Source: Caprimulgus europaeus
Taxonomy: Eukaryota > Chordata > Aves > Caprimulgiformes > Caprimulgidae
Assembly (NCBI GenBank): GCA_907165065.1
Contig: OU015538.1
Location: 18,925,165 to 18,989,164 of the forward strand
Direction of reading: 5' to 3'
Length of the DNA: 64,000 nucleotides
Part shown: one piece after another, positions 25,459-37,873 of the stretch
Layout: each line of letters starts with the position of its first letter
Position numbering within the stretch: position 1 is the first letter of the stretch
The notes under the pieces: model-generated
Told to the model about the DNA's origin: nothing
What the model saw: the letters and a program-made list of their open reading frames with translations, nothing else
The model's database searches: none
Translations under genes and position numbers: made by a program

Positions 25459-28396
25459 CTGAAAGAAGTGACACCACAGATTAACACATTGCCCTCTGTC
25501 CTCCTCTCATGCAGCTTTAGAAAAATATTTATAGCAAACTAGGGTGATCTCCAAGTTACATGGTCTTGCATAAAACATTTGGTCTTCATAGAATTTTCAG
25601 TAGTAAATTGCTTCCAAAATGTGCAAACATTACTGGTCTCACAGTGAGTTATTTTTAATGTGCTTCACATTTGTCTGACGATCAGATAATAACCAACACA
25701 TGATATTAATATGACTGTACAGTTCTCTTGGAGAATGAGGGCATATGAAAAATAAAAGTCGAAATCAAACTGTGCTAACATTCAACTACATGGGCTCTCC
25801 TGGCCAAACACCTGCAAACACAGAGTTAAGGAGCATAGCCAACGCCAGTCAATGTTCATGTGTGCCTGTATCAGTTTGTATGAGTGCCTGTTACAGATAA
25901 GGACTGTGCAAACTGTGTTTAAAAAACCCACCTCAGGATGTTGTAAGCCTGTGCTATCACCCAAAACAAAATCACATATGCAATATTATCTGAGACATTT
26001 CTGAGAAGGGTTTTCCAAAATGCATTGTGCTTTTTTCCAAGTTGAGGAAGAGTCTCATAATAAAGTGCACTTTGCAATTATTTCATTTCATATTGATAAT
26101 ACCTCTGTATGCACAGTCCTGTGGGGCAAGGGGGACTCAACACCCCAGGGTGTTGTGATAACAGATGCCATTATCCACCTTGTGCCAACAAGGATTAGCA
26201 TGAAGGGTATGTGATTTGAATCCGTGGCACCTTGAATCCTACAGAAACATCTGCTTCCCTTATAATACAGCACTTAGAAATTACAGTGGGAAAAAACCCC
26301 ACACCTGAAAGGGACCTCTGTATACAGTTTTGAACTTTTTTTGGTGTAGAAGCCTGTTCTGGACTTTCTCAAATAGAGAATAACCCTAGAGCCTGACTGA
26401 ATGCTGTGTCACAGCAGGGCAACCCATTGACGTACAGTCCATACACAGAATAATATGAGTAACATCCTAGTAATGTATGTGTAAATGACAGATATGTGAT
26501 GTGTCCCTATATAGCCCTATAGATACATATGAGCAAATAAATAATATTTTCATGTATACAATTTCTTTGCATAAAATTACAAGTGACTGCTATTACATAG
26601 GGTTTCCCTCATCAGCTTCCTGTTTTGAAGGTAAGTTCAGGGCACTGAGCCATTACTCTAAAAAGGTTCTTTCTTTTCAAACCTCTCCAAGTACGTGTTG
26701 TATATCTGTAAAATGACAAAGTCATCTGTCACTAATAACAGCATCTGTTAAATGAGACAGACCGTCAGAGTTAAATTAAAAATATTCAGAATAGCCCTTC
26801 ACATTTTGTTGTCATAAAATCGTACCTGCAATTAAATTGTGGATTAAGATGCTAATGAGCTACCTGATTTGCATGTGCAATCAGATTAGCATGTAAATAT
26901 CAGCTTCTTGCAGGCACTAACATATATATGAGTACCTGAGTGTGCCTGCAAATCAAACTGTGAGCAGCCAGGCCCACAATGGCAGATGTAAAGATCTGTT
27001 AATCACATTGCTGGCATGGTGGTACCCTTTAATTTGTGGCTTCCAGAACTGCTGAGCGCTCCGGACCGCAGTGCCAGCGGCAGGCGCTTGCAGCAATGGC
27101 AGAACATCAGGGTGTTGGGTTTTTTCTGACATTCATCTCAAGGTGCTGGCTATGTCTGTGGGATCCTGTCTGGGCATTTTTCTGATCCAGGGGAGGTGGT
27201 GGGAAAGGTTTCTGCTGGCTCTGTCCAGCCACGCTCCCTTGGGTCAGTGTCCCCTATCACGGTGCAACGGCAAGCTGTACATCCATGCCTGAGTCACTGC
27301 CGTTCACTGTCAGTGCATCAGAAAAGCCAGCCAGTTCCTGGTTACAGTGATATGCTGGACTATAAAGCCCAGCAGACGAGAATGCCTCTGAAAGATGTTG
27401 CTCTCGTACTGAAAGAGTTTCTGTCTCTCAGGTGCTCTAGATAAATCACAACTCGCAGTCGGTTGCAGAGTGCTGCGATGGCAGTTCATGTAGACAGGCT
27501 TGCCCTGACTGAAAGAACAGTTTGGGCAGCCCTCACCACTGAGAACTCAAGACAAGCTAAGCTGGTTATTTTGACTCAGCAGCTCAGGCAGTTTTTGCAG
27601 TCTGCTTATGTTATCATGGCTCAGCTGCCAGCAGTGTCCCAAGCAGGCAGCATGGAGCTAATGGAAGGACTACACAGCACACAAACACAGCCCAGGCTGA
27701 ATGTAACGGTGATGCACCAGCCTCTGCAGAGACCTCGGGGTAGGGAAGCATTGACTAAACCTCAGCTACAGAACCTGAAATGAATTAACACTCAACTACA
27801 TTCAGTCTTAAAGATTCAAACCAAAGCCCTAAACTTCAGTCAGAAACACATTAAGCAGGAGAGGCAAATCCTCCCGCTACTCAAAACATAATCACCCTGT
27901 TTAGGAGATTAACTGATTTACTTTTGTTTCACAAGAATATTTGGGAAGTATTCAAAACCCAGTCAGCTCTGAAAGCTGATACATATTTAACAAACTTAAT
28001 AGGTCCTGAGGCTGAGCAAACTTCAGCCAAACGGCTTTTAAAATGAAGCTCAGCAGTTCTAAAAATGAATCTGCTGGGAGAGAAGAGTTCAGAGAACCTT
28101 ACAGGAACCACATTTCACATTGTCTTAGCTGGCACTGTAACAGATTTCTCTGGTAATATATTCAGCATTTCTTGTCATGTCTGTGTAAACTGCTCTGTCT
28201 GTTTTTCTAGTTGCAGACTTATTTAATTTTTTTAATTCATGACCTAGAGTACACGGCCTGAAATTGATTTTTAATTATTTCAGGAGAGGATTGTGGTTTT
28301 TTTATTCTGGAATTTTCTTTGTGCATCATCTTACTTTTTTTTCACTGAATTAAACATAATTTTAAGCTAACTGTGAAAGGCCAACTAAGACATTAC
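25459..28396 (-). other. DACH2: DACH2 intron (about 2.9 kb)
   Basis: No exon seen. It holds a candidate conserved element at 26825-26930 and a somewhat GC-richer stretch at 27050-27780. The open plus-strand frames in that stretch (for example 27463-27783) are Gln/Leu-rich but match no family I recognise. Confidence 0.85.
26825..26930. promoter_or_regulatory. candidate conserved non-coding element (POU/homeodomain motifs)
   Basis: A dense group of developmental motifs: GGATTA at 26841, GCTAATGAG, the perfect octamer ATTTGCAT at 26867-26874, GATTAGC, and ATGTAAAT at 26891-26898. It is repeat-free and lies in a DACH2 intron about 1.4 kb from the nearest exon. Enhancer function is inference. Confidence 0.3.
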
Positions 28397-28540
28397 CATT
28401 TAACATCCTGAGACCGTCACCTGATGTGGCCTGTTTAAGCGCCTGTTCCACTTGTTCTCTTCTCTTTGATTCAAACTCCAAAGCTTCCTGCAATTTTCTC
28501 TTTGCCTTTTTTTCTTTCTTCAAGCGTTTCTGAATTGTTG
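28397..28540 (-). CDS. DACH2: DACH2 exon, second half of the C-terminal coiled coil
   Basis: Minus-strand 144-nt exon between acceptor TATTTACATTTCAG and donor AATG|gtaatg. The first two bases complete a split Ala codon. The product begins TIQKRLKKEKKAKRKLQEAL, continues with EFESKRREQVEQALKQA and ends SGDGLRMLN. This is the highly conserved DACH Dachbox-C helix with its lysine-rich block. LRMLN and ESKRREQVEQ favour DACH2 over DACH1 (ETKRREQAEQ, LRVLN). In DACH proteins this region forms a coiled coil used for dimerisation and for contact with EYA cofactors, so DACH2 acts in the nucleus as a transcriptional co-regulator in the PAX-SIX-EYA-DACH network. The basic block may also assist nuclear localisation. 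Confidence 0.96.
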
Positions 28541-31488
28541 CTGAAATGTAAATACATTGTAAGAATGGCTGTTAAAGCACAATTAATATATAATGGAGAC
28601 AGTGAAAGAGTTTGTGTTCCATGTTCAAGGGCCCAATTCTAGCTCAAAAAAAAATTAAAAAAAATCTGGCATGAGTCTGATACAAAAACAAAAAATGCCC
28701 AAGCCATGTCTTGTGGTGAAACAATGAACAATCCAAGAGGGCTTTAGATCTCGTTAAAGGTTTTAAATCTTATTCTCACTCTGGCACAGCCCCACAAATT
28801 TCAGTCTCCTGCGTAGAACGTAAGAGTCTCGGAGCCAGCCCGGTGGTTCACGTTACACAGACTTCACCGGTTGGGACTAAGATCCAGCCACAGTTCTGCA
28901 GAGTTTGGTTGAGCAGCTCATTGGCTTAAACTAATTTCTAGCAACAGCAGCAGTGGACATCCTCAAAATTAAATAAACCTCCCACCCTTCATTCTAACCT
29001 CTTCCCTTAGTGCTCAGAATTATAATGCACCCTCCTCCTCCAGTAGTTTTACCTAGAAGGATAATCCAAACACACTGGTTATGTGTCTCTTGAGCACTCC
29101 TCATGGATAGAAGTCTTCTGAATGTGTCAGAGATTCGGTTTTATTTAGGTTTTCTAACTTCAAAAGGAAATTAAATTTATTTCTGCAGGTGAACGAACTG
29201 TGTGCAGTGTTGGAGAATCTGAAATGTCAGCAGCAATGGTGGAGAGAGTGAAACACCATGGAATTAGGTGGTCTTTTTTTGGTAAAACTGGAGTAGTTTT
29301 GGGTGAATGTTGAAGCAGAATAACTGAAATAACAACAACTACTGCCCAAGTCAGAAGCCAGGTGTAAGACTATTGAGAAGCTGAGGTAAGTGAGTACATA
29401 CTCAGATGAAAGATCACCCACAGGCCATTGGTACAGCCAGGTAAGGTTTGGCAGAAAACAGAAGACTGACTAACCTCAGTCTTAAACCCAGCTATAAATA
29501 AAGTTCAAACTATAACTTGAAAACTGTACAGTATTAATTGTAGCCAGATGATCTATATCTTCACTGGGAACTGCTGACATTGGCTGTGATTATATTCCCT
29601 CACTTACACAAATTTAAGCAATAAAATGCACTTTTAAAGCCCTTTCCTTCTCAAACCCTCAATCTTAATCTCATATTTAACCTGATTTTTCACCAGCACC
29701 AGGTTACCATTACTTGGGCCAGAACTACATCTAGAACTACCTCTGCCAACAGCCACCCTTCCTGTGCTCCTCCTGGCTAACAGACTGTCCTTGTTATCCT
29801 TATTAAACTGTCTTTAATAGGCTCTTACACTTGTTTTTTCACCGGTGCTGCAAGAACACTCTCTTGCATCTCTTTCTTGTACGATCTGCACCCCCCTTCC
29901 CTGGTTTAAACTGCTTGGTAGGATCTCTACAGTCCCATCACCACACTTCTGCTGAGTGTACCCTGCAGCCAGAAAATACTGTCCTGGGCACAGCTCTTGC
30001 TCCAGGAAATCTGCCATCAGCTGGCACGTCTGACTGGCACGAGGAAGGCTGGCTGGACCAGAGGCTGATGCCCACACACTTTCTCAGAAACAGCAGAGTA
30101 TTTTTAGCAAGGTCTGGCAGGGGTCACAGACCCCTTCTGTAGCACACCCCAGCTCGTATGGAAGCGCCACATTGACACAGCCCGTCACAGCTTGTGCAGA
30201 GGATGGAAGAACACTTCTGCATTGTGCTGCTGCTGCTTCAGTTCACCTGTGCAGTCACACTCCACAGGGCAGTGCTGAATCCCATGGAGCTGTTACTGAA
30301 TCAGATCAATGGAGAAGCAGTGGCACTGGAGGAGGCAGGTAAAACTAACAGACTAAAAGAATCTGAGCCTACACAGAAGTGCCCTTTTAAAATTACCATC
30401 TATTTCAGAGTCAAGTTTGCTATTGTGGACGCTCTGGCACATATTGCTCACAAGTATTGTTAAAAAGAAGTTGAATTTATACAAGTAGCATTTTGTAATC
30501 CCTTTTACTTATTTCCTGACCCTTCACAACTCGAATTGGAAGTGCCCTTCTTTGCTGCCTCTTAGTGAGACTTGGTGCTGCTGACAGCTCTGTTCTACAC
30601 ACCTAATTTCAATTCAAAATGCGCAGGGAGCCAGTACTTGTACTTGACATCTACATTTTTGCTCTTATCTAGTTTTATCTTTCTGATTTCATGGATGTAA
30701 TCTAGAAGCAGCCTGGCACATAAAGTACTATTCATCTCCTTCAGATGCAGATCTGAATTTTAAAAAGAATACTGCCTTCTTTGCAATATCACAGCGAAAA
30801 ATTCAGATTTCCCAATTCAATTGCCTATTATTATCAAAAGCTCCTAAAGAGGTCATGGTTTTGTCTTAGAAGGCCCCATGTGGGGAGCACCATGGTATCT
30901 CATGCTCCTGATGGAAAAAAAAAATCTAGGGTTATCTGGTTCCGATCTTGCACTTGGGTACCCAGTGTCTCATAGTTCCACCTGTTTTGTTGCACTGAAG
31001 TTATCTACAAGAAAAACCAACTGGCTAGCACCTAAACTACAGACATGTAGGCTAGATAAGTAGTGAGGTAACGAAAAAAATCACCAAATTACAGACATCT
31101 TTCTCACAGTAAGACTGGTCCTCAATGCTTGGAGGACAATAGCAGAAAACAAAAGAAACTAAAGCTGTGAAACAAGCAATGGGGCCAGGTAATAACGCAG
31201 GGGAAAGCCATGGAACTGAATCAGCTCTCCTCCCCAGAACCAGCCAGAACTCCCTGCAGCCACTTGCCCTCCAGGAAATAATCCTTCAGTCCCTGATCTG
31301 TCTGCTTACAGAAAAGGGTGCTTCGTTCTGCTTTATTACATTTAAATCTTTCATTACCAGTGCTGGTCCAGTGCTGCATTGCCCTGCAGTGTCAGTGTGG
31401 GTGAAGCCGCGTCCTCAGGAGCTCCAGTGGAAATGCCAAAGGGTTACACATTTAACAGACACCTACACTCCGTTTTTCATCCACTCAC
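28541..31488 (-). other. DACH2: DACH2 intron (about 2.9 kb)
   Basis: No exon, RNA gene or clear mobile element seen. The open frames at 29831-30142 (plus) and 29814-30077 (minus) overlap each other and have no recognisable domain. The rest is ordinary AT-rich intronic sequence. Confidence 0.85.
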
Positions 31489-31636
31489 CTCTGCTTTGCA
31501 GCTCAGCTGTGAGTTGCCTTTCCAAGCTCTCTCTCAGCTCTCTCTCTCTACAAAGCTCCATCTTTAACTCTTTCTTTTCCTGCTGGATCTGCTTTTCCTG
31601 GACCCTCGCATTGTCCACAGCCACTTTCAGTAGCCC
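31489..31636 (-). CDS. DACH2: DACH2 exon, first half of the C-terminal coiled coil
   Basis: Minus-strand 148-nt exon, 49 codons plus one base, from acceptor TGTCTGTGTTTTAG to donor AGAG|gtgagt. The product starts GLLKVAVDNARVQEKQIQQE, continues with KKELKMELCRERELRESLER and ends QLTAELQSR. Charged heptad-like spacing with Leu/Val at core positions shows a coiled coil that runs into the next exon. It follows the DACH family pattern LLKVA(V/I)DNAR. IQQEKKEL and ELQSR are DACH2-type, whereas DACH1 has VQLEKTEL and EQKNR. Splice phase 1 joins it exactly to the Ala codon of the next exon. The plus-strand frame covering this exon is a shadow. Confidence 0.96.
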
Positions 31637-32135
31637 CTAAAACACAGACAAATGGAAGGTCTGAAAATACCATTTTGTTTCAGCAGTGACAAAGTTAATC
31701 CATTTGTTTCTTTTACACCCTTCTAGGAAAACAGAAAAATTAAAAGCAGGAACCTCTAGACCTGGAATGCAACTGGGCATTTGAAGAAGCTAAATGTTCT
31801 ATATGAGCAATTTTGTGGCACGGAATCATTCGGTACAGCTTTTGTTAATTCATCCTCCGGATGGGGTTTATTACAAATGGAGTGCCATACCACTGCTGAC
31901 CTCAGTCAACTGCAGGGAAAAGCAAAGGACGAATGATGAGACTGGTAATTTTTAATACAACCATTATTGCCAACTATTAAGTCAAAGAGACAATGTATGA
32001 AACCCCTTCATGATCAGTAACACCAGACAGAGGAAACCTAAGCATTACATTAAATAAAATAAATTAGAATTGCAAATAGAAAACAGTTTCTGAAACTTTT
32101 TAGAGATTGAAAAAGAAACACAGAGAATAATTTAC
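31637..32135 (-). other. DACH2: DACH2 short intron (499 bp)
   Basis: A short intron from donor TCAG|gtaaat to acceptor TTTTAG|GGG. AT-rich with nothing else recognised. Its phase-0 position, between the ETLLTNIQ and GLLKVAV codons, fits the residue order of both DACH paralogues, which have TNIQ directly followed by GLLK. Confidence 0.93.
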
Positions 32136-32281
32136 CTGAATGTTGGTTAATAGTGTTTCTACTGATGAAAGACCATCAGCAAAAAGAAATGGCGCCGGAA
32201 ATCCAGGAGGCAAGGCCTGTCCAGCCAGTTGGACTTTATCTAAGGTTGGTTTCATTATTGGAATGGCAATTTGGACTTCTT
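32136..32281 (-). CDS. DACH2: DACH2 exon, linker into the Dachbox-C region
   Basis: Minus-strand 146-nt exon. Two bases complete a split Glu codon, and 48 codons follow. The product begins EVQIAIPIMKPTLDKVQLAG, then QALPPGFPAPFLFADGLSSV and ETLLTNIQ before donor TCAG|gtaaat. It is colinear with human DACH2 as I recall it (QIPIMKSPLDK.., FADSLSSVETLLTNIQ); DACH1 has FPDGLSSIETLLTNIQ. The Pro/Gly-rich part is the end of the flexible central linker, and SSVETLLTNIQ starts the C-terminal helix. I chose the acceptor CTGTCTTTACAG because it joins the residues to human EEVPVQIP. A second good acceptor 36 nt upstream keeps phase and would add 12 residues, moving the exon start to 32317. Confidence 0.93.
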
Positions 32282-32884
32282 CTGTAAAGACAGGTTTAAA
32301 AGCAACGTCAGAAAGCACTGGAAATAAAGGTAAAATGTAATTTCTAGAAATCAGCATTCTGTTTTCACCTGGAAGTCAAAATACAAGCGCATCAGTAAAA
32401 CTGACTTTGTTTCAGTCTTTGGGCAGCTGTGATTGTTGCTCAGGTAAGTTTGCAAAATAGCACAGAACAATAACAAATACACTGAAGACTGTAACACAGC
32501 TGTGTAATAGAGTATAGACTATTATATCTCAAATTCTACAGAATTATACTACAGAATTATATGAGTATGACACAGTTCATTAAACCCGAATGACCTTTCC
32601 TCATTCCATCACGTTTGCCGTTCTGCGATGTGCATTTTTTGTTTCTATAACCTTGACAAAATTCCAGTCAAGGAATGTATCGCACCTTTCCCGCTACCCT
32701 TCCGCACTCAGCAGTAAATAACCTCCACTGAGTCGCCCTCCTGCTTAGCTAGCACCAACTCCACCTTGTCCCAAGTGTCAGCACAGGCTTTCTGAACGAG
32801 TACCTTGCTGCTGTCAGCCCTTCCCGTCACGGGCAGCAGCCAAAGCTCTGCTGAGCTCTCGCTCCCGCAGGTATGGAGAGGGCT

Positions 32885-32919
32885 GGGGGGGGGGTCGGGG
32901 AGCGGCCGGGGGGAGCGGG
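32885..32919 (+). other. potential G-quadruplex tract
   Basis: The plus strand carries a run of ten G's, then GGGG, GGGGGG and GGG within 35 bases, with linkers of 2 to 7 bases. This meets the usual four-run pattern for intramolecular G-quadruplexes. It lies on the non-transcribed sense of DACH2 about 600 bp upstream of the linker exon, inside a GC-rich patch at about 32690-33000. Confidence 0.7.
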
Positions 32920-35900
32920 AGCTCAGACCTCGCTCCTGCCATTGACTGCACGGGACAAACTGTGGAACTGGGACCTGGTGCTCCCCCTGCACTCCTTGTT
33001 TCAAACAGATTGTATTATAGGTGTTGCTGTAGATCAAGCTGTGCACACAGTACAAATGTGCATGCAGAAAAGCAACAATATTAGTAATTATTGCACAAAA
33101 CTCCTTTACATTTTGTGATGAATCAATATCATCACCAATCAACTCACATTTTTTAATAGGATAATTTAAACATATTTTAAGATAGTAAATATATCTCCTC
33201 TCACATCCCTAGGAGTACTCCTTCCCCCCATATTCATTTTAAACATCAAGTTAATTGCTGAAAACCACAAAATTAGAATCTGCTAGCAGTCTTTAAAGCC
33301 AAACTCTGTATGTGCCTTTTACTCTGAAACATTAAAAAATATTTCTGTGTAACACTTGAGGGAAAGGCAGTCTATATAGATAATGTTCCTGCACTTGCAG
33401 AAATCATGAAGAGTATCTCCTCAGCAATTGCTTTTTAGTAAAGCTCTCAACTAATGCATTGAGCGTAGGTTCATGATGCATGTGTTTTCTAAGGGCAACT
33501 ACACAGCCAGCCCTGATAGTTTCATTTGTCAAGTGTCTTGGTCACATTAAAGCCAGGATTTACAATTAGACTAAAGGCCTCCTTCTCCCACCTCTCTTAT
33601 TTTAAAAAAACCCAACAAAACAAACAAAGAAAAAAAAAATCAACAACTTAGAAAGCATCTGACAACAGCAAATTAAACCACGGTGTCTCCTCAGCAGTAC
33701 TATTACCTAGTTTAACAAACTCCAGGAGCATCTATTGAGCAGCAAGAGCTTTTTGCTGTGTTTCTAAAACACCTGACAACAAACCAGGAGCATTAGCAGT
33801 TCCCAAGTATTCTTTGAAATCTCTGTTTAGGAAGTATTTTGTTTTCACTGTGCGAGTTCATTAAGTGGAACATCTTCATAATGATTCTTCAGGGCTACCA
33901 ACAGCCAAAGCCACACATCCTGGCAGTGAGCATTTTAGAGCTGTGTTCCTGTAATTTAAATTACTAATTGAAAAAGCAAAACCAAAACTCTGGTAACGTC
34001 CTCAGACCAGGGAGTTCATGCTGACTCAGACACACCATTTCTCACATTTAAATATCTCAGTGGCAGAGGCTTTAAAATAAACAGATTAGTTGTTGCATAT
34101 GATACTACACAGAAATAATACATAAGCCACAGAGTCACAAAAAACTAAACAGAAGTGGCATTTGAAAAAGAAAGTAACAGATGAAGTATGCATAACAAAA
34201 GTAGAGCTGCTCTAAAATCTCCAGGAATCTCGACTATTTGGAGATAAAGTAATAACATTAAATTGGCCGAAAGGAAAATGACTATTGACTGTGAAGACAG
34301 GTTGCATGGTCTATGGTTTGTAATGTTACTGTACAGCAGATTGAGGTTTCAAAATAGTATTACTCTTCTTTAAAGAGATAGACACGGCGAAATTAGGTGC
34401 TGCTTGCTGCAGTGAGGATCAAATGCAAAAAGAATCATATTTCATCAGACCTAGTCAACACCAGGAAAATAAATAGAAATATAAGAGGTATGCAGGCAAT
34501 GATTCATTTTGATAATCTGGCCCAAGAGAGACACATAGAGACAGCACACAGATCTAAGCTTCTACCAAAAGACAAATAGGACACAGAGGGTGGGAATTGG
34601 GATGACAGTGTAGCAGAGGTCACATCGATTTTCAGCAGCAGTTTTCACACAGATGAGATAACCCTGGACTCTATTTGGCCCATTGTTCATATCCTACCTG
34701 TCCCAGAAGCAATAAATTTCCAAGTCCCAGAAAAAGGGCAGTAAAGAAGAAGGATTCTACTTATGACTTCTTATGATTAAGTTTTTGTGCTAACCAAACA
34801 TGCTTTGCAGACCAAGGTCACATTGCATGTTAAAGTCTGTAATAGCTGAAAACTAGAAGCAGCATATTATGTTTTAGCTTATATGGGTGGAAACTGTCAA
34901 ACCATTCATCATTTTTTTTTTTCTGATTGAAATCACACTCTGCAAAGATGAATGATAAATGCATTAGAAATCTATTTCAATCTTGTAATAGGTCTTCACA
35001 TCTGACTGGTGTCTACATCTTGCCCATATTCTGAATAAGTGCACAGTTAGGCAGAAATTTATTAGCTAGACTTGAGGAATCATAATTGGTAAAGCAATTA
35101 AAAATGGCATGTGTTGGAGGAATATTTTTGTGGATTGTATCAAATGCAGCCCTTTAATAGGGAAAAAATGTTGATTTAAGCATTTTGATTTAAAAAAAAC
35201 ACTAAAAATATAAATGCTAAAAGCTGCACTCACACATCTAGTACAAGAGAATAAGCAAGAAATAAAGCTAGGACAACTACAATCTAACCAAGGACACAAA
35301 CAGCCTTTCTGTTTATTGAAGCAAAGTGGGAACTACTTTTATCGAGCTTGTTTGTTAAACCTGCCATGCTTTATAATAGCATTCAGGAATCCATTTAGAG
35401 TGCAGTCTTTTTATTTTAATTTCTAGCTGGCACCCAGATGAATAGGCGAAAGCAAGAATTACACTGCAGAGAAAAGAAACACAGTAAACATGAACAGTGA
35501 ACAGAGTATTATCCCGGGAAAGCATGTGGAAATCTGCTAGAAAGTTTCTTGTTCTTAGTTCGATATAACTGAAGCATTTTATCTTCTGTCTTCTACCCAA
35601 GCTGCAAAAATAGGGACTGGAAAATAAAACATCAACCTACAGACTAAGCGCAGCACTGGGAACACGAGTAACGCGAATTGTTCCCTGTGTGACAGTGCAT
35701 GGCCCAAACCCACAGGCAGTTTTATTTGCCAGCTGGTTGCTGCTCTTTCAGAAGGCAAGTTTTTAAACCCATCATTCATATACCTGATACACCTGGCATG
35801 TCACATCCCTCTCAAAACAAGGCAGAAATATTAAAGCTACAATTTAAGCCTAACACTAGTTAGACACCAAGTTATTTCCTCATATGCACTTAAAAACTTT

Positions 35901-37858
35901 TAGCTATCTAGAGCTGTATAAGGATTATTCACCCCAAACAGCTTATAGAATATAACTCATACATAACACAAATACATGGCACAGGGAGAAGAGAGAAAAA
36001 ATTTATACAAAAGTATTGTTTATTTCAAATATTTTGTATCTCTAAGTCTGCAAGGACAGGGTTATCTGTCTTCAGCTTGTTAATAACTGAAAATCCTCCA
36101 TAAACCTCTGCCTGCCTTTTTCTCCTTCACTCATTGCCTCTCTGCCAGGAGCTGAGCACTCCTGTTCATCAGAAAGTAAAGAGATACCTCCTCCTAACCT
36201 GGCACCAATCACCCTTAGAAATTTACTGCTTTAACCTGGTGATTCAGGTGCCAAATTTAAAGTCACTGCTGTTTTTCTTAATTACAGCCCCTGAATGAAC
36301 AGGGTCAATGAATGCAATTGGGGAGTACCTGATTAATCCAGTGCACTAGCTTTAAATCAGACTTTATTTCATTTTCTAATGATTGATAAACTTGATGGCA
36401 CACAAGCATTTTTCACTACGGAGCTTTGCCATAAAGAAACTTCACTTTAAGAACAGTATCTCCTCATTATAGACACATTTCCAATCTGCCTTAAAAGCTT
36501 TTGGGAACTATCACCAAACAGCAACATCAACTGTCTCCCAATTCACCGTACCTGCGTCCCAGCTGGTTCTCCCCCATGCGCTCTGCAACCGGTTGGTTTT
36601 GTCCTGAAGAAATGTTTAATAAAACCTGTTTGTTTGTAACGCAGGGGAAATGCAGGCCAGGCTGCTCCATTTAGAGCAATGGGCTGGCTGAAGGAAAACT
36701 GAATATTTGGAGTAATAAAAAAAGGGAAAGGGCCCGGTGCAAGCAGCGCACTCAGCACCTCCCCACAGACCTGTTCTCGGAATCACGAGGGCGCATTTCC
36801 CTGGAGGAGGCACTTGGTGTGTGAATAGGAGGGGGCAAAAGGCAGAGAAACGAAAACTTCACTAGAAAAGGCTGAAATAACAGTTTACAAATTGTCTTTA
36901 TCAAGAGGTGCATAATTATACAGCTTTGACATTTTCATCAATGTACTCTCATTAATAAGACAGAAAATTATACCTATTTATAACCACAACTTATTTACAA
37001 TATACACGGATGCTCACATGGCACCAATGATAAAAACATCTGAAAATATTTTATTAATTCAAACCTTAAAAAAAAGACCCTACTTAGAGGGTTCACACCT
37101 TCTAGGTCTGCAGTATTAAAATGAAATTGAGAAGTGTTGTAATTAACTAGCTAGACATCAGAACTGAAGTGTTTCATTGCAACTGACTTTGGTCTGAAAT
37201 CCAATATTTTCAGATTAAGAAAAATAAACACAACTGACGTCACCTGATCAAATTCTGTTCATTAAGGAAAACCATTAAGTACAATTAAGGCTACAAATAC
37301 ATATATAAAAAGCCTTTGAAAATACTGTAGTTTATATGCACAACAATTATGTACAGTTTCTAGCTTGTCTGTGTTATTATGATACCTGCTTCCTCCCATG
37401 AGCTGCTCCTCAGGTAGGTTTTGATAATCTGGATTCCAAAACATTTAAATTTGCTCTGTGCTTTAAGATGCTTCTTATCTAAGCAGAAGCTTAAGTGTTA
37501 TCAATCTGCATTTTCCATAGGGCTATTTAAAGCAACCAGTTCCTCCAAGCTAGTACTGGCACCTTGTCATTCCTCACACTGCCCAGAAGCGTTATTTCTG
37601 CTGACCACAGAGAGAAGTGAAAATGGGAACGAGTCAATGAAAGGCCAGTAATGAAATTACTGTGGCGTGGAAGAAAGGAGGAAAATGAAACAAAATAAAC
37701 AAAATCCTCCTCATGGCCATTATCAAGAGGTTATAAATTTTTTCTCAGCTAACTCTCCTATTAACATTCACAAGGGGTTTTTTGTGGTGATTTTTAAGCA
37801 TCACTGCAGTCTGACTATTCCACTGTCAGATGAGGATGGGTAGGAGGAACTTGCCAAG

Positions 37859-37873
37859 AAAAAAAAAAAAAAA
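37859..37873. repeat. poly(A) tract
   Basis: A run of about 15 adenines, with no recognisable retroposed body upstream and no clear target duplication. Confidence 0.9.

Noticed and set aside
26300..26345. 'gaaagggacctctg' as a further CR1 fragment
   Set aside because: Only about 14 bases resemble CR1, and the flanks do not continue the consensus.
31167..31640. 157-codon plus-strand frame
   Set aside because: Shadow of the minus-strand DACH2 coiled-coil exon 31489-31636 plus intron.
32708..33142. 144-codon minus-strand frame just upstream of the DACH2 linker exon, considered as a further DACH2 exon
   Set aside because: Its residues do not resemble the Ser/Pro-rich DACH2 linker, it crosses the G-run patch, and the splice phase and order give no natural join.
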